From: Leptolyngbya ohadii IS1
GTDB lineage: Bacteria; Cyanobacteriota; Cyanobacteriia; Elainellales; Elainellaceae
Assembly: GCF_002215035.1 (NCBI RefSeq)
Contig: NZ_NKFP01000006.1
Coordinates: forward strand, 942,530-1,006,529
Direction: 5' to 3'
DNA length: 64,000 nucleotides
Shown here: positions 46,308-55,906 of the stretch, one piece after another
How positions within the stretch are numbered: the first letter of the stretch is position 1
How the letters are laid out: each line of letters starts with the position of its first letter
Notes under the pieces: model-generated
Told to the model about the DNA's origin: nothing
Database searches by the model: none
What the model saw: the letters and a program-made list of their open reading frames with translations, nothing else
Made by a program: the position numbers and the translations under genes

Positions 46308-47177
46308 ATGCACCTGCTACTCATGGCACTGGCGCTCATGGGGGGCTGGCTCCTGCGCTGGAAGTCTGCTCCGATTCAGGGAAATGGGGCGATGCGCTGG
46401 CAGTTTGCCCTCAGCCGATTGATTCTGCCGCCGCTGCTGCTGCTGACGACAAGTATTGCCGTGCTGTGGATGGGCATGGATGGCGCGATGCTGGGCTTTT
46501 CTGCCGGGTGGATTGGCTGTCATTTGGCGAAGGCAATTCTGGCTTTTGCGCTGCTGACGCTGCTGATTTGGGCAGGGCAGGGCTGGCGATCGTCCCGGCA
46601 AGTGAAACAGTACCCCTGTGAAACCGTCGCCCAAAGTAAAAATCAGAGTGAAAAACTGGCTCATACCAGCGCTCACCTCCTGGATACTGAAATTCCCTTT
46701 GCCGCACAGGTAGGTTTCTGGCGATCGAAGCTCGTGATCAGTCGCGGTTTACTGAATCAGCTCAACGACGAACAGCTCGAAGCCGTCCTCACCCACGAGG
46801 AAGCACATGCCTACTACCGGGATACCTTCTGGTTCTTCTGGCTGGGCTGGCTGGGACACCTCACCTTCTGGTTGCCCCAAACCGAAACCCTCTGGCAAGA
46901 ATTACTCCTTCTACGAGAACTGCGGGCAGACGCCTGGGCAGCCAAAAAAGTGGATGCGATCGTCGTCGCAGAATCCCTATTGCAAATCGTCCAGAATAGC
47001 CAAATCTCTCTCACCGCAACTCAGGCAGGCTTTAACAGCGATCTCACCCCGACCCGCCTGGAAGAAAGAATCGATGCCCTGCTAGACCCCTTGGAGTCGA
47101 TCGGGGAACCGGGGCGATCGTGGGTTTGGCTAGGGGTGGGGTTGCTGCCGCTGTTGACGCTACCGCTGCATGGGTAG
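46308..47177 (+). CDS. M56 family membrane metalloprotease (BlaR1-like)
   Basis: A 289-residue integral membrane protein with spans near 1-17, 36-55, 70-90, one at about 175-190 and one at the C terminus. The zinc-protease motif HEEAH is at 163-167, with the downstream acidic motif LRELRADAWA near 200. It is the protease part of BlaR1/MecR1 without a penicillin-binding sensor domain, so it must sense another signal. Inferred role: cleave or inactivate the BlaI-like repressor encoded directly upstream. The end of the gene runs into a G-rich dispersed repeat (47172-47228). Confidence 0.9.
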   Translation: MHLLLMALALMGGWLLRWKSAPIQGNGAMRWQFALSRLILPPLLLLTTSIAVLWMGMDGAMLGFSAGWIGCHLAKAILAFALLTLLIWAGQGWRSSRQVKQYPCETVAQSKNQSEKLAHTSAHLLDTEIPFAAQVGFWRSKLVISRGLLNQLNDEQLEAVLTHEEAHAYYRDTFWFFWLGWLGHLTFWLPQTETLWQELLLLRELRADAWAAKKVDAIVVAESLLQIVQNSQISLTATQAGFNSDLTPTRLEERIDALLDPLESIGEPGRSWVWLGVGLLPLLTLPLHG

Positions 47178-47228
47178 AGGGGTGGATGGGTGGATGAGTA
47201 AGCGGGGGAGCAGGGAGCGGGGGAGAGG
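47172..47228. repeat. G-rich dispersed repeat, copy 4
   Basis: ggtggatgggtggatgag followed by gggggagcagggagcggggg, closely like 21191-21254. It lies between two convergent genes, as does copy 1. Confidence 0.75.
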
Positions 47229-47295
47229 AATTGCTCAATACCTTTTTGTTCTTGGAGAGAACGGAAGCCGGAATCGTAAAACTAAACTTTCTGGA

Positions 47296-47892
47296 CTACT
47301 GCTCGATCGCGGAACGTCCCTGTTTGCCCAGGCGGACGAAGACAAAGTAAATCAGATAAAGGGTGTAAATCACCAGTCCGGCAATGCCGATAAATCCCAG
47401 GAAGCCAGTGGTGTAGCGGGCGTGGAGGAAGGAGTGGAAGCCGATTGCGGGCTGAAGCCAGACCTGACAGAAGGGTGTTGTGAAGGCTGTTTGGGAGAAG
47501 CCACACTGTAGAAAGGGCAAACCTGTTAATACGCCCAGCATACAGTAGAGGCTAACTGCCCATCGCCAGGCGGTGAATGCCAGCTTAAAACCACTTTTGG
47601 GCTGTTCGTTAATTTCCTCGTTCAGATCCACCCAGAACCACAGGCTAATCGGAATCAGGATGCCCCCTGCCAGACCCGCCAAAAAGCCGATCGGCAAATT
47701 CCCCATTAGCAGATAGACCGTGATCGCCAGCAGGCTTGCCACTCGCCAGTAAATGATCAGCAGGCGGGATGCGGCTTCTGCTTTGGCAAACAGTGCCCAA
47801 ACGAGCAGAACCAGCGGCAGAAACACCGTAAACAGCAGTGCCAGGCGGTAATCCAGCCAGACAAGCGATTGAAGCAGGTCTTGAGAAATCAT
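47296..47892 (-). CDS. DUF3177 membrane protein
   Basis: A 198-residue integral membrane protein with about five spans (near 13-33, 46-62, 68-88, 108-128, 163-186). The pattern VWLDYRLALLFTVFLPLVLLVWA at the start and the LHARYTTGFLGFIGIAGLVIY segment match the cyanobacterial DUF3177 family. No function is known. It converges with the M56 protease gene, with the G-rich repeat in between. Confidence 0.85.
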   Translation of the reverse strand: MISQDLLQSLVWLDYRLALLFTVFLPLVLLVWALFAKAEAASRLLIIYWRVASLLAITVYLLMGNLPIGFLAGLAGGILIPISLWFWVDLNEEINEQPKSGFKLAFTAWRWAVSLYCMLGVLTGLPFLQCGFSQTAFTTPFCQVWLQPAIGFHSFLHARYTTGFLGFIGIAGLVIYTLYLIYFVFVRLGKQGRSAIEQ

Positions 47893-48044
47893 GGAGACAG
47901 GAAAGGATCAGGGCGGTACTTGTGCGGTACCCATTGTAGTTCAATGGTAGTCCAATGCTTCGGGATTGGAAAAATTCGCCCGATCGACCGCTATTTTGCT
48001 CTCTTAAGCTTTCTTGTAGGCTCAGCTAAAGGCTTAGCTAAAGG

Positions 48045-48620
48045 CTAGGCAATTGCGCCAAACAGTTCCCTTGCCCGATCGCGAATGGCGCAAAGGTTCA
48101 CCACAAATCCGCGCTTTAAGCGGCGTTCGATCAGGGCGATCGGCATGGTGCGGGGCGGCAAGACGTTGAGGGTGTAGCTGAGTTCGGTGAGGCGATCACT
48201 GATGGGATGCAGATTCCAGCTTCCAGAGAATTCTTTGAAGTCGCCTTCGACCATCTGGAAAGCAATCTGATGGGGGAAGTTTTCTGCCATATCCAGGACA
48301 ACTCGCGCCCGAAACTTGAAGTTCAGGAATTTCTCTGCGCCGATCTGCTCGATGCGGATAGACTGCGGATGAGTCAGCCGTTCGCTCTTTGCCAGGTTGG
48401 GCACAAAGTCCGCCAGATGATCGTAGTCCGTCAGGATTTGCCAGAGCTGTTCTGGACTGTAGGGAAGCTGAATCCGGGCAGAAAGCTGACGATGCCGCCC
48501 CTCAACCCGATCGGTGGAAACTTCTACATCTGCGGAGTCGATCGGTTCTGCGAGGGTTTCCTCGTTTTCAACGGCGTCGAGGGTCATCAGGTCGGCTCTC
48601 AGGTCGGACGGTGCTTCCAT
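48045..48620 (-). CDS. SRPBCC/START-like polyketide cyclase-type protein
   Basis: A 191-residue soluble protein. After an acidic N-terminal tail of about 40 residues, the START/SRPBCC fold begins with SARIQLPYSPEQLWQILTDYDHLADFVPNLAKSERL and ends in a long amphipathic helix (EFFGAI-like end). This is the coenzyme Q-binding/RatA/cyclase-dehydrase superfamily, whose members bind hydrophobic ligands. In cyanobacteria related proteins are plastid-like lipid or pigment handlers, but ligand is unknown here. A tandem repeat of 17-18-bp units lies directly before the ATG, in the 5' leader. Confidence 0.82.
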   Translation of the reverse strand: MEAPSDLRADLMTLDAVENEETLAEPIDSADVEVSTDRVEGRHRQLSARIQLPYSPEQLWQILTDYDHLADFVPNLAKSERLTHPQSIRIEQIGAEKFLNFKFRARVVLDMAENFPHQIAFQMVEGDFKEFSGSWNLHPISDRLTELSYTLNVLPPRTMPIALIERRLKRGFVVNLCAIRDRARELFGAIA

Positions 48621-48627
48621 AGGTTCA

Positions 48628-48698
48628 GTGACGGGAATGAATTAGGTGACGGGAGTGAATTGGTGACGGGAATGAGTTAGGTGACGGGAATCGAGCGG
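48628..48698. repeat. Four tandem 17-18-bp units
   Basis: Units of the type gtgacgggaatgaattag start at 48628, 48646, 48663 and 48681 with a few substitutions. They begin eight bases upstream of the SRPBCC gene start (minus strand) and so sit in its leader. Confidence 0.85.
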
Positions 48699-49233
48699 CA
48701 GGGGGCGATCGAACGGGAACAGCGTAAAACCTATCCTTTTATGATCACCCACATTTGCAGTGGATGCTACCTGATTTGCTAGCCATTCGATTTGCAAAAC
48801 ATTGGACTCGAAACGCATCAAGATCATTTAATTCATTAGAATTCACCAGATTTAGTGTAGGTCAGGTGTTCTTTCCGTATGATGTAAATGAGTTCGTTTG
48901 ATCTTGGTTCATTTGAACTTAGTTCATCTGGACTTAGCTGATTTGAGTCAAGTACAGGCGATCGCTCAAGGGACGGTCAGGTAAACAGGGATGACCCGGT
49001 AAACAATGGTTCAGGTAAACAGCTGTGGTTCTAAATTAGCTGCTCGGTTCGCGAAACCAGATCCGTGAATTCCCGCTATTATTCAGTACGCTGATTTTTC
49101 CACAAACCGGCTTTGGGCATATTTCAGGTCAACGTCGAGATATTTCAAGGCTTCATCTCAAAAAACAGGCAAACTCGTTTAGGCAGATTTTATCCAGGCA
49201 GATTTTATCCAGGCAAACTACGATCGCATTCCT
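48699..49233. other. Non-coding region with a small tandem repeat
   Basis: 535 bp between divergent genes with no supported ORF. It holds aggcagattttatcc twice in tandem (49181-49195, 49196-49210), partly repeated again before and after as caggcaaact, ending 16 bp before the ATG of the HerA-like gene, and loose copies of gttcat/cttagt around 48890-48945. Confidence 0.7.
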
Positions 49234-50937
49234 ATGGTTTCAGCCCCTACTCGCATCGTGACGGCTCCGGTAATTGGCACGGTCAAGGGACCTGGTGAAA
49301 ACGGCAACCAGTATGTCTTTATTACTGCCGATAACCGTCAGGTCAAAATTGGCGAATTCGTGTACTACGAAGCCCGTGTGTCCGGCGAAAACGGTTCCGC
49401 CCCGCCGGTGCTGCAAATTCTAGGAAAAATCTCCGATCGTCGCCTGCTGGATCACCTGCCCGATCGCATCTTTGCCGATACGGAAATCAGCCCGGAAACG
49501 ATCGCCGCTCTGGTGGGCTTTGTCCATCCCAATCCGGAAATCTATGAGGTGACGGTCGAGGTGATCGGGCATTTCCACCCGCAGCTAGGGTTTATGAACC
49601 CGCGATTGACCCCCGATCCTGGCGCAAAGGTCTATCTGACAACGGACGATCGGCTGAAGGAAGTCCTGAGCAAAAAACAGCCCGGAGCCATTGGGTCTGC
49701 CCATATTGGGGCGCTGCTGCTGCGTGATCCGGAGGCGGTGCCGATCGCGCTAGACGTGAAGGAACTGGTGAGTACCCACATGGCAATTCTGGCGGGCACG
49801 GGTTCCGGGAAGTCCTACACCGCAGGCGTCCTGGTCGAAGAACTGCTGGCACCCCACAATCGGGCAGCGGTTCTGATTTTTGACCCCCACGGCGAATACG
49901 GCACTTTAGCGGAACTGCGCGGACACCCTGCCTTTACTGCGCCCGACGGCTATGCCCCCCATGTAAAAGTCCTGACGCCGCAAGACGTAAAAATCCGCAT
50001 CTCGTCCCTGGACTACTACGATATTCTGACGCTGCTGCCCGAAATGAGCGATCGCCAGCAGTCTATCCTCAACAAGGCATTTACGATCGTTCGCAAGCAC
50101 CGCTACGGAGACTACCGCTGGGGTGTGCAGGACTTGATTGCCGCTGTGTTTGAAGCCGATCGGACTCAGGACGACGAAGGCAACGAGAAAACGGGCACCT
50201 CCGCTCCGGCGATCGAATGGAAGCTGGAAAAATTGGCGCGATCGTCCTACTTCGACACCATGCAGCACCTTTCGCCCAAGGATCTGTTTGCACCGGGACA
50301 GGTGACGGTTTTGCAGATGAACGAAATCAGCCAGGAAGAACAGCAGGTGATCTGTGCGGCAGTGCTGCGGCAGGCAAACCAGGCGCGGATGAACACCCAG
50401 AAGGAGCTGATTACCCCCGACGACGAGAACTATCTACCCTATCCGGTGTTTATTTTGATCGAGGAGGCACATCGCTTTGCCCCCGGTCACGAACCCTCCC
50501 GCTGCAAGCTGATTCTGCGGACGATCCTGAGTGAGGGACGGAAGTTCGGCTTGGGGGTAGGGCTGATTACCCAGCGACCGGGCAAACTCGACTCCGATGT
50601 ACTGTCCCAGTGTATGAGCCAGTTCATTATGCGAATCGTGAATCCGGTGGATCAGGACAGTCTCAAATATGGCGTGGAGGCGGCAGGACGCGATCTGCTA
50701 AAAGAACTCCCCGCCCTTACGAAAGGACAGGTAATTATTTCCGGAGCCTGTGTGAATACGCCCGTCCTCTGTCAAGTCCGCAAACGCCTGACCAAACACG
50801 GCGGCGAAACCCTGGACGCTCCGCTGGAATGGCAGAAATACTTCCAGTCCCATCAGATAGAAGCTCGCAAAATTGAACAAGCTCCGATCGCCAGTCGATC
50901 GCGCCCGAAGACCTACAAGGGATTGAGCCTGGATTGA
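49234..50937 (+). CDS. HerA-like DUF87 ATPase
   Basis: A 567-residue soluble ATPase. An N-terminal beta-barrel region (about 8-65, HAS-barrel type: PVIGTVKGPGENGNQYVFI) is followed by a RecA-like DUF87 core with Walker A GTGSGKSYT (188-196), Walker B FILIEEAHRFAP near 405, and the arginine-finger part EGRKFGLGVGLITQRP near 435. HerA-type ATPases form hexamers that move along DNA, often with the nuclease NurA. No nurA-like gene is adjacent, so its role may differ. ATG at 49234 is the only good start. Confidence 0.88.
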   Translation: MVSAPTRIVTAPVIGTVKGPGENGNQYVFITADNRQVKIGEFVYYEARVSGENGSAPPVLQILGKISDRRLLDHLPDRIFADTEISPETIAALVGFVHPNPEIYEVTVEVIGHFHPQLGFMNPRLTPDPGAKVYLTTDDRLKEVLSKKQPGAIGSAHIGALLLRDPEAVPIALDVKELVSTHMAILAGTGSGKSYTAGVLVEELLAPHNRAAVLIFDPHGEYGTLAELRGHPAFTAPDGYAPHVKVLTPQDVKIRISSLDYYDILTLLPEMSDRQQSILNKAFTIVRKHRYGDYRWGVQDLIAAVFEADRTQDDEGNEKTGTSAPAIEWKLEKLARSSYFDTMQHLSPKDLFAPGQVTVLQMNEISQEEQQVICAAVLRQANQARMNTQKELITPDDENYLPYPVFILIEEAHRFAPGHEPSRCKLILRTILSEGRKFGLGVGLITQRPGKLDSDVLSQCMSQFIMRIVNPVDQDSLKYGVEAAGRDLLKELPALTKGQVIISGACVNTPVLCQVRKRLTKHGGETLDAPLEWQKYFQSHQIEARKIEQAPIASRSRPKTYKGLSLD

Positions 50938-51060
50938 TTTTGGGTCGGGAGGAGATGAAACCAGTAACTCTAGGTAAAACTGTTCGCCAATCAATAGCTG
51001 GATTTAGGTCGATCGGCTTCTCTGGTAGAAAGTAAACAAACGTAAAGAGAAACTTAAATC

Positions 51061-51411
51061 ATTCTAAAGCTCCTACCCAAGTGAAGATACGGATTATTGG
51101 GTAGAATGCCCCTATTCAAGGAGCGATCGTTGAGCGATTATAGAAATAGATAAAAACCGCTGGCACGCTTTATAAGCCAGTTCTTCAAAAATCATCAACC
51201 CCCTTATTTAGGTTGATAGTTATAGACACAAGATCCCAGGCTCCGGCTTGGGGTCTAGTCGTTTAAAGGGAATTTTGGGCTGGCGATCGTTTGATAGAAG
51301 ATTGTGAATAGTATTTCTTCTAAAGATTGAGTTTATTCTTTTCAAATATCCCTTGAGATAGGAAAGTTATTTGCAGCTATTAGAGGATTTGGGAAACACA
51401 CTTTGAAATCC
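51061..51411. other. Run of five hairpins in a non-coding region
   Basis: In the 736-bp gap 50938-51673 there are stems at 51073-51080/51097-51104 (ctacccaa/ttgggtag), 51160-51164/51176-51180, 51194-51200/51211-51217 (atcaacc/ggttgat), 51231-51241/51246-51256 (11 pairs with two G-U, tccg loop) and 51385-51390/51406-51411. No reading frame accompanies them. It could be a structured RNA or a set of degenerate repeats. Confidence 0.4.
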
Positions 51412-51494
51412 TGCATTGTCCCCCAAATTCCCCAAGAGTGGCTACTGTGTACACACAAATCCTCAGCTGGGTAGCGCTACTCCTAACGCCCGCT

Positions 51495-51543
51495 AAATCC
51501 CCCTTTTTTATTTACCGCTCCTAGGGAGCGAGGGGGGACTTTG
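51495..51543. repeat. Nested inverted repeat, MITE-like remnant
   Basis: aaatccccc ... ggggggacttt encloses the inner palindrome cgctcc-tag-ggagcg. This pattern is frequent as a dispersed element in cyanobacterial genomes. It follows the stop codon of the cyclophilin-RTX gene on the minus strand by about 130 bp and could also act as its terminator region. Confidence 0.65.
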
Positions 51544-51673
51544 AATTTGAGGAGTTTCTCAGCGGTTGCCAGTGGGGGCACTTTGCGAGGATAAGGGTCG
51601 CTTTCGATCGCCTTAATAATCTGCAAGAGAACAAGCGGCAAATTGAATGTCACTTCTTGATGCCAAAAATCCC

Positions 51674-53077
51674 CTAGCGAAAATCCGCCTGCCCGATCGC
51701 CGTTGCCGCCACATTTTCCAGCAGAACACGGGTGCCGCCAATTCGCAGCAGGGTATCGTCTCCACGCTGACGAACGCTTAACTGCCCAAAGGATAGCCCG
51801 TCCTCCAGTTTGATTTTGTCTCTTCGATCGGCGAAATCCTGCACCACGTCGAAGCCATCGCCTCGCCCGATCACAATTACATCTCGCCCTTTGCCCGTTA
51901 CCAGTCGATCTCTTCCGGCACCGCCATCCAGCCAATCATTGCCTGCATCACCCGCAAGCCGATCGGAGCCTGCCCCTCCTGATAGTCGATCGTTTCCGTT
52001 GCCGCCGTTAATTTGATCGTTGCCGCCCAGTCCCGCAATTACATCATTGGCATTGGTTCCCAGCAGGCGATCGTTCCCCTCGGTGGGTTGATTGTTGGGT
52101 ACGGGTGAAGGGACAGGAACGGGGTTTGGAGTTCCGGGGGGATTGGACGTGCCATCGGACAGGGTGACAACAAACGTATCTTCGGTACTTTCTCCTAGCA
52201 GATTGGTTGCCCGAATCGTAATTTCGGCGGTTTGCGCTGCGGCAGAGCGGTAGCTCATCACGAGCTGATTGTTGACGATCGATGCCGTCACCAGATCCGG
52301 GTTAGTGTTTTTGACCACCGAGAACTGGAGTTCGCTTTGCTGGGAAACCGTGATGTTCCGGTAGCGGACAAAGTTCTCATCGCCCGCGATCGGAGTTTGT
52401 GGATTGACTCCCTGAAGTGGAAGTTCACCAAAAGCGCCCTGGTTGAAGAAAGAGCTACCGTTGAATCGGGGCAGGGCAGCGATCGCATCCAGGGGAGCCA
52501 GATCCGCAGTGGACATTACCTGACCAAAGACCGTAAAGCCACCGTTCTGGTTGTCCAGACTCAGAGGATTCGTGGGGTCGTTGTTGTTCGCCAGGTTAAA
52601 AAACCACTGGCTGGTTGCACTGTTCGGATTAGTGCCTAGCTTTGCCATTGCGATCGTGCCGCGCACATTCGATCGACCGGGGCTAAATTCATTTACGACG
52701 GGCGGATCGGTCGGGATAACGCCAATTGCTGCGGGAGGATTAGGAGGGGTTTGTGCCAGTGCTGCCGCTAGACCATTCGCAGTAAAGCCACCTCCCTGCA
52801 CCACAAATCCGGGAACCGATCGATGGATGATGGTATTCGCGTAGTCGCCATCGTTGATGTAGTTGCGGAAGTTTTGCACGGTTTGGGGTGCGCCTGCTCC
52901 CGCCTGGTCAAACAGCACCACATTCGTGACACCGCCGCCCAGGGCAGGATTGTACAGCTCAAAGCGAGCCACCAGTCCGGTCGTCCGGGGATCGTCAAAC
53001 GCACTGAACAGATTTAGCGTTGTTGTGTCGGTTGTTTTGACGACCTGATCGGCGATCGGCGTAACCACGAGTGCCAT
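51674..53077 (-). CDS. Cyclophilin-type peptidyl-prolyl isomerase with RTX repeats
   Basis: A 467-residue protein from ATG 53077, preceded by ggaagag; a GTG four codons upstream is less likely. An N-terminal cyclophilin domain (about 50-240) has [18 protein letters not shown], with the catalytic Arg, and the [13 protein letters not shown] segment. A beta-sandwich (about 255-330) and a Pro-rich linker follow, then RTX Ca-binding nonapeptides ([27 protein letters not shown]) and a C-terminal module [16 protein letters not shown]...GDDTLLRIG. No signal peptide; the RTX end predicts type I secretion. So a folding catalyst is probably exported. The same C-terminal module occurs in the protein at 62.4-64 kb. 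Confidence 0.9.
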   Translation of the reverse strand: MALVVTPIADQVVKTTDTTTLNLFSAFDDPRTTGLVARFELYNPALGGGVTNVVLFDQAGAGAPQTVQNFRNYINDGDYANTIIHRSVPGFVVQGGGFTANGLAAALAQTPPNPPAAIGVIPTDPPVVNEFSPGRSNVRGTIAMAKLGTNPNSATSQWFFNLANNNDPTNPLSLDNQNGGFTVFGQVMSTADLAPLDAIAALPRFNGSSFFNQGAFGELPLQGVNPQTPIAGDENFVRYRNITVSQQSELQFSVVKNTNPDLVTASIVNNQLVMSYRSAAAQTAEITIRATNLLGESTEDTFVVTLSDGTSNPPGTPNPVPVPSPVPNNQPTEGNDRLLGTNANDVIAGLGGNDQINGGNGNDRLSGGAGSDRLAGDAGNDWLDGGAGRDRLVTGKGRDVIVIGRGDGFDVVQDFADRRDKIKLEDGLSFGQLSVRQRGDDTLLRIGGTRVLLENVAATAIGQADFR

Positions 53078-53259
53078 AAACTCTTCCACCCTTGAACGAA
53101 TGAACTAAAGCAAACTGCCGTCCTAAGACGGACAACTCAGCCTCCAGGGTTCCCGAAAGTAGGGCGATCGATCGCAGCGGTCTGCGTCCCTCTTGAAGAA
53201 CTCAACGTTCGATAAAAGTTTGGTGAAGTCTTGTGGAATGCACGCCGATATCCTCTGGT

Positions 53260-55599
53260 TTACCCCTTCGACGACTCATCCAGTTCGCCAAATTTTGGAC
53301 TCCAGAAATGCCCCTTTGCCGTGTAGAAGTACACCGCATCCTTGTGCTTGGCATCCTCTTGCCGTTTGGTGCGGTCGGAACAGCGCAGAAGCGTCTTTTG
53401 CTGCCCGTCTTTCTGGTAGGTGTATTCTTCGAGCGGCTGACGGCACACCGGACAGGGATAGTCGGTTAACTTGTTCTGGGTAGATGATTCCTGGGAGGAT
53501 TCCGCTGCACCCGATTGCCCCTTCCCTCTCGGCAATTCCCACTGCTGGGTGCGATCGCTCCAGAACAGCACAACATCCTCGCACCGCTGGCATTTGAGGA
53601 AGAATCCTTTGGACAGCTTGCGACTGGGAATTCTTGCCATCTCGTACTGGCACTGCGGACAGGGCGCATCGGTTAGGGTGATGGGAGAGGCTGGTTCATC
53701 GGTTTGAGAAGCAGTTTTACGGGTAGTTTTACGAGTCGTTTTACGGGTGGCTTGACTGACAGTTTTACCCGCAGCTTTGCCAGAAGATTTGCTAGACGAC
53801 CTACCGGAAAATTCACCGGGCGATTTACCGGAAGACGGGACAAAATTAGACGGCTCTGGCTTAAAGGTCGATTCCGCCATGTACTGCATCATCTGCCGCT
53901 GTGCCTGATCGAGGGCGGGCAGGAAGTAACCCTGATTCCAGTTCAGCAGCCATTCCTCCCAGCCAATTTCCCCCTGGGCAATGCGATCGAGCGACTGCTC
54001 CATTTCGGCAGTGAACACGGGATCGACCAGTTTGGTCAGCAGCTTTTCTAATGCCGTGTCCAGTTCCAGTCCCAGTTCCGTTGGCTGAAGTTTGCCCTTT
54101 TCGACGTAGACATAGTTGCGCTGCTTCAGGGTTTTGATCGTGGGTGCATAGGTCGAAGGTCTGCCAATGCCCTTACGCTCCATGAGCTGTACCAGTTTCG
54201 GTTCCGAGTAGCGGGGCGGCGGCTGAGTTTGCTTTTGGTCTGCCTGCGATCGCGCCAGCGTCAGGGGTTGTCCTTCGGTCAGCAGCGGCAGTTGGGCATC
54301 CGCCTGAAGGTTTTGCCAGTAGCGGGTATATCCGGCAAACTCTACCACCTGTCCCCTGGCTTCCCAGTACAGCGTCCCAGATTGAGTCACGACACGGGTT
54401 TTGCGTAACCGGGCAGGATTGCACTGAGAGGCAACCGATCGCTTCCAGATCATCACGTACAGGTCAAACTCATCGCCTGAAAGTTCGGTTCTGAGCTGGG
54501 CAGAAGGACGGTGGATATCCGTGGGACGAATTGCCTCGTGTGCTTCCTGTGCCCCTTTGCGGCTGCGGTGCTGGGTTGCCCGTTTGGGCACGTTGTCCGG
54601 ATCGCGTTCCGTGAGCCATTGCCGGACTGCCTGACAAAATTCGGGGCTGAGACTGACGCTGTCCGTTCGCATATAGGTAATCAGCCCTTTCTCGTAGAGG
54701 GATTGGGCGACCTGCATGGTTTTCTCCGGGCTGAACCGCAGCTTTGCCCCAGCTGCCTGCTGCAAGGTGGACGTGGTGAAGGGGGGCGGCGGCGACTGAT
54801 AGGCAATCTTGCCCTGCACCGAAACCACTTGATGAGACTGGGATTGGGCGATCGCTACGAGTCGATCGGCTTCTGCCTGGGAAAGCACCTGATCGGAGTC
54901 GGGAGCGGCATTGGGTTCGCCCGTATCGTCTGCCGTATCCGATTCGTCCGCTTTGGCAGCGTTGAGCTTGACGCGATAGAAGGCGCGAAATCCTTCCTCG
55001 TACTCCACCCACACCGACCAATAATCGTGGGGCTGAAAGGCTCGAATCTCTCGCTCCCGCTGGCAGAGCAGATGCAGAGTCGCACTCTGAACCCGCCCCA
55101 TCGACTTTGCACCAATGTTGAGCTTCCAGACCACATATTTGCTGCCCTTGTAGCCCACCAGCTTATCGAGACAGTCCCTTGCTCGACCTGCCGCGATCAA
55201 ATTGGTATCCAGCGGACGGGGATGGGCGATCGCCTGTCGGACTGCCTGCGGCGTAATTTCGTGGTACACCACCCGCTGCGGATTTTTCAGCCGCAATTCC
55301 TGTGCCAGATGCCAGCTAATCACTTCGCCTTCCCGGTCTTCGTCGCAGCCCAGCAGAACGCGATCGGCTTGCTTTACCGCCTGTCTCAAATCCGCCAGCA
55401 CTTTCTTTGCCTTGGCATCGCGGGGGACGTAGCGGCACTGCACGGTGGCTCCGTTGAACTTAAATCCCAGGGAATCTTCCCCTTCATCTGCCAGTTCGCG
55501 AATGTGTCCCATACTGGCTTTCACCATCCACCCGTCACCGAGAATCTGCTTCAGCTTGGCAATTTTTCCGGGAGACTCGATCAAAAGCAGGTTAGGCAT
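53260..55599 (-). CDS. topA: DNA topoisomerase I (type IA)
   Basis: A 779-residue type IA topoisomerase that relaxes negative supercoils. A Toprim domain at 1-115 has LIESPGKIAKLKQIL and the acidic DEDREGEVISWHLA; the catalytic tyrosine is in LITYMRTDSVSLS near 310. The C-terminal part has two Cys-rich zinc modules (CPQCQ...CQRCE and CPVCRQ...LRCSD) separated from the core by a Ser/Lys/Thr-rich linker with RKTT repeats. Cyanobacterial main TopA is often near 880 residues, so this shorter form may be either the main enzyme or a second copy; that cannot be settled from one window. Confidence 0.94.
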   Translation of the reverse strand: MPNLLLIESPGKIAKLKQILGDGWMVKASMGHIRELADEGEDSLGFKFNGATVQCRYVPRDAKAKKVLADLRQAVKQADRVLLGCDEDREGEVISWHLAQELRLKNPQRVVYHEITPQAVRQAIAHPRPLDTNLIAAGRARDCLDKLVGYKGSKYVVWKLNIGAKSMGRVQSATLHLLCQREREIRAFQPHDYWSVWVEYEEGFRAFYRVKLNAAKADESDTADDTGEPNAAPDSDQVLSQAEADRLVAIAQSQSHQVVSVQGKIAYQSPPPPFTTSTLQQAAGAKLRFSPEKTMQVAQSLYEKGLITYMRTDSVSLSPEFCQAVRQWLTERDPDNVPKRATQHRSRKGAQEAHEAIRPTDIHRPSAQLRTELSGDEFDLYVMIWKRSVASQCNPARLRKTRVVTQSGTLYWEARGQVVEFAGYTRYWQNLQADAQLPLLTEGQPLTLARSQADQKQTQPPPRYSEPKLVQLMERKGIGRPSTYAPTIKTLKQRNYVYVEKGKLQPTELGLELDTALEKLLTKLVDPVFTAEMEQSLDRIAQGEIGWEEWLLNWNQGYFLPALDQAQRQMMQYMAESTFKPEPSNFVPSSGKSPGEFSGRSSSKSSGKAAGKTVSQATRKTTRKTTRKTASQTDEPASPITLTDAPCPQCQYEMARIPSRKLSKGFFLKCQRCEDVVLFWSDRTQQWELPRGKGQSGAAESSQESSTQNKLTDYPCPVCRQPLEEYTYQKDGQQKTLLRCSDRTKRQEDAKHKDAVYFYTAKGHFWSPKFGELDESSKG

Positions 55600-55906
55600 G
55601 GCTCGATCGTCAAAACTTCCAATTCAAAACTTCAAAACGTCTGGGCGAATGACTCAATCAGTAACTTTATCAGTAAATTTGTACTAATTATAGCGGTTTT
55701 TGTTGCTTGGCTATCTGCTTTTTTCTCCTTTTTTAGGGTGCGGTTCAGGTGTTTTTTCATGTGCCGATAGCTTCCTGCCCGCGCCTATAATCCTTGCCTG
55801 GAGCATACCTTTGGGTATAGGCAAAAGCCAATCCTAACGACAGACCATTTCTCCAAATTGGCTCGATAGCATAGGGCTAAAGTGAAGAGTTTAAGCAAGA
55901 TTCAAA
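55600..55906. other. Divergent promoter region topA / hli
   Basis: 307 bp between the divergent topA and high-light-inducible protein genes. A TATAAT box occurs at 55786-55791 on the plus strand, about 115 bp before the hli start, without a good -35. No repeat or ORF noted. Confidence 0.4.

Noticed and set aside
45697-46422. 241-codon frame overlapping blaI-like and M56 genes
   Set aside because: Same DNA encodes two clear families in another frame; this frame is Ser/Arg rich without features.
51061-51260. RNase P RNA, tmRNA or 6S RNA in the hairpin-rich gap
   Set aside because: None of the conserved sequence blocks of these RNAs could be found.
54511-55770. 419-codon plus-strand frame antisense to topA
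   Set aside because: Overlaps the conserved topA Toprim and catalytic region; composition is that of an antisense frame and no family is recognisable.
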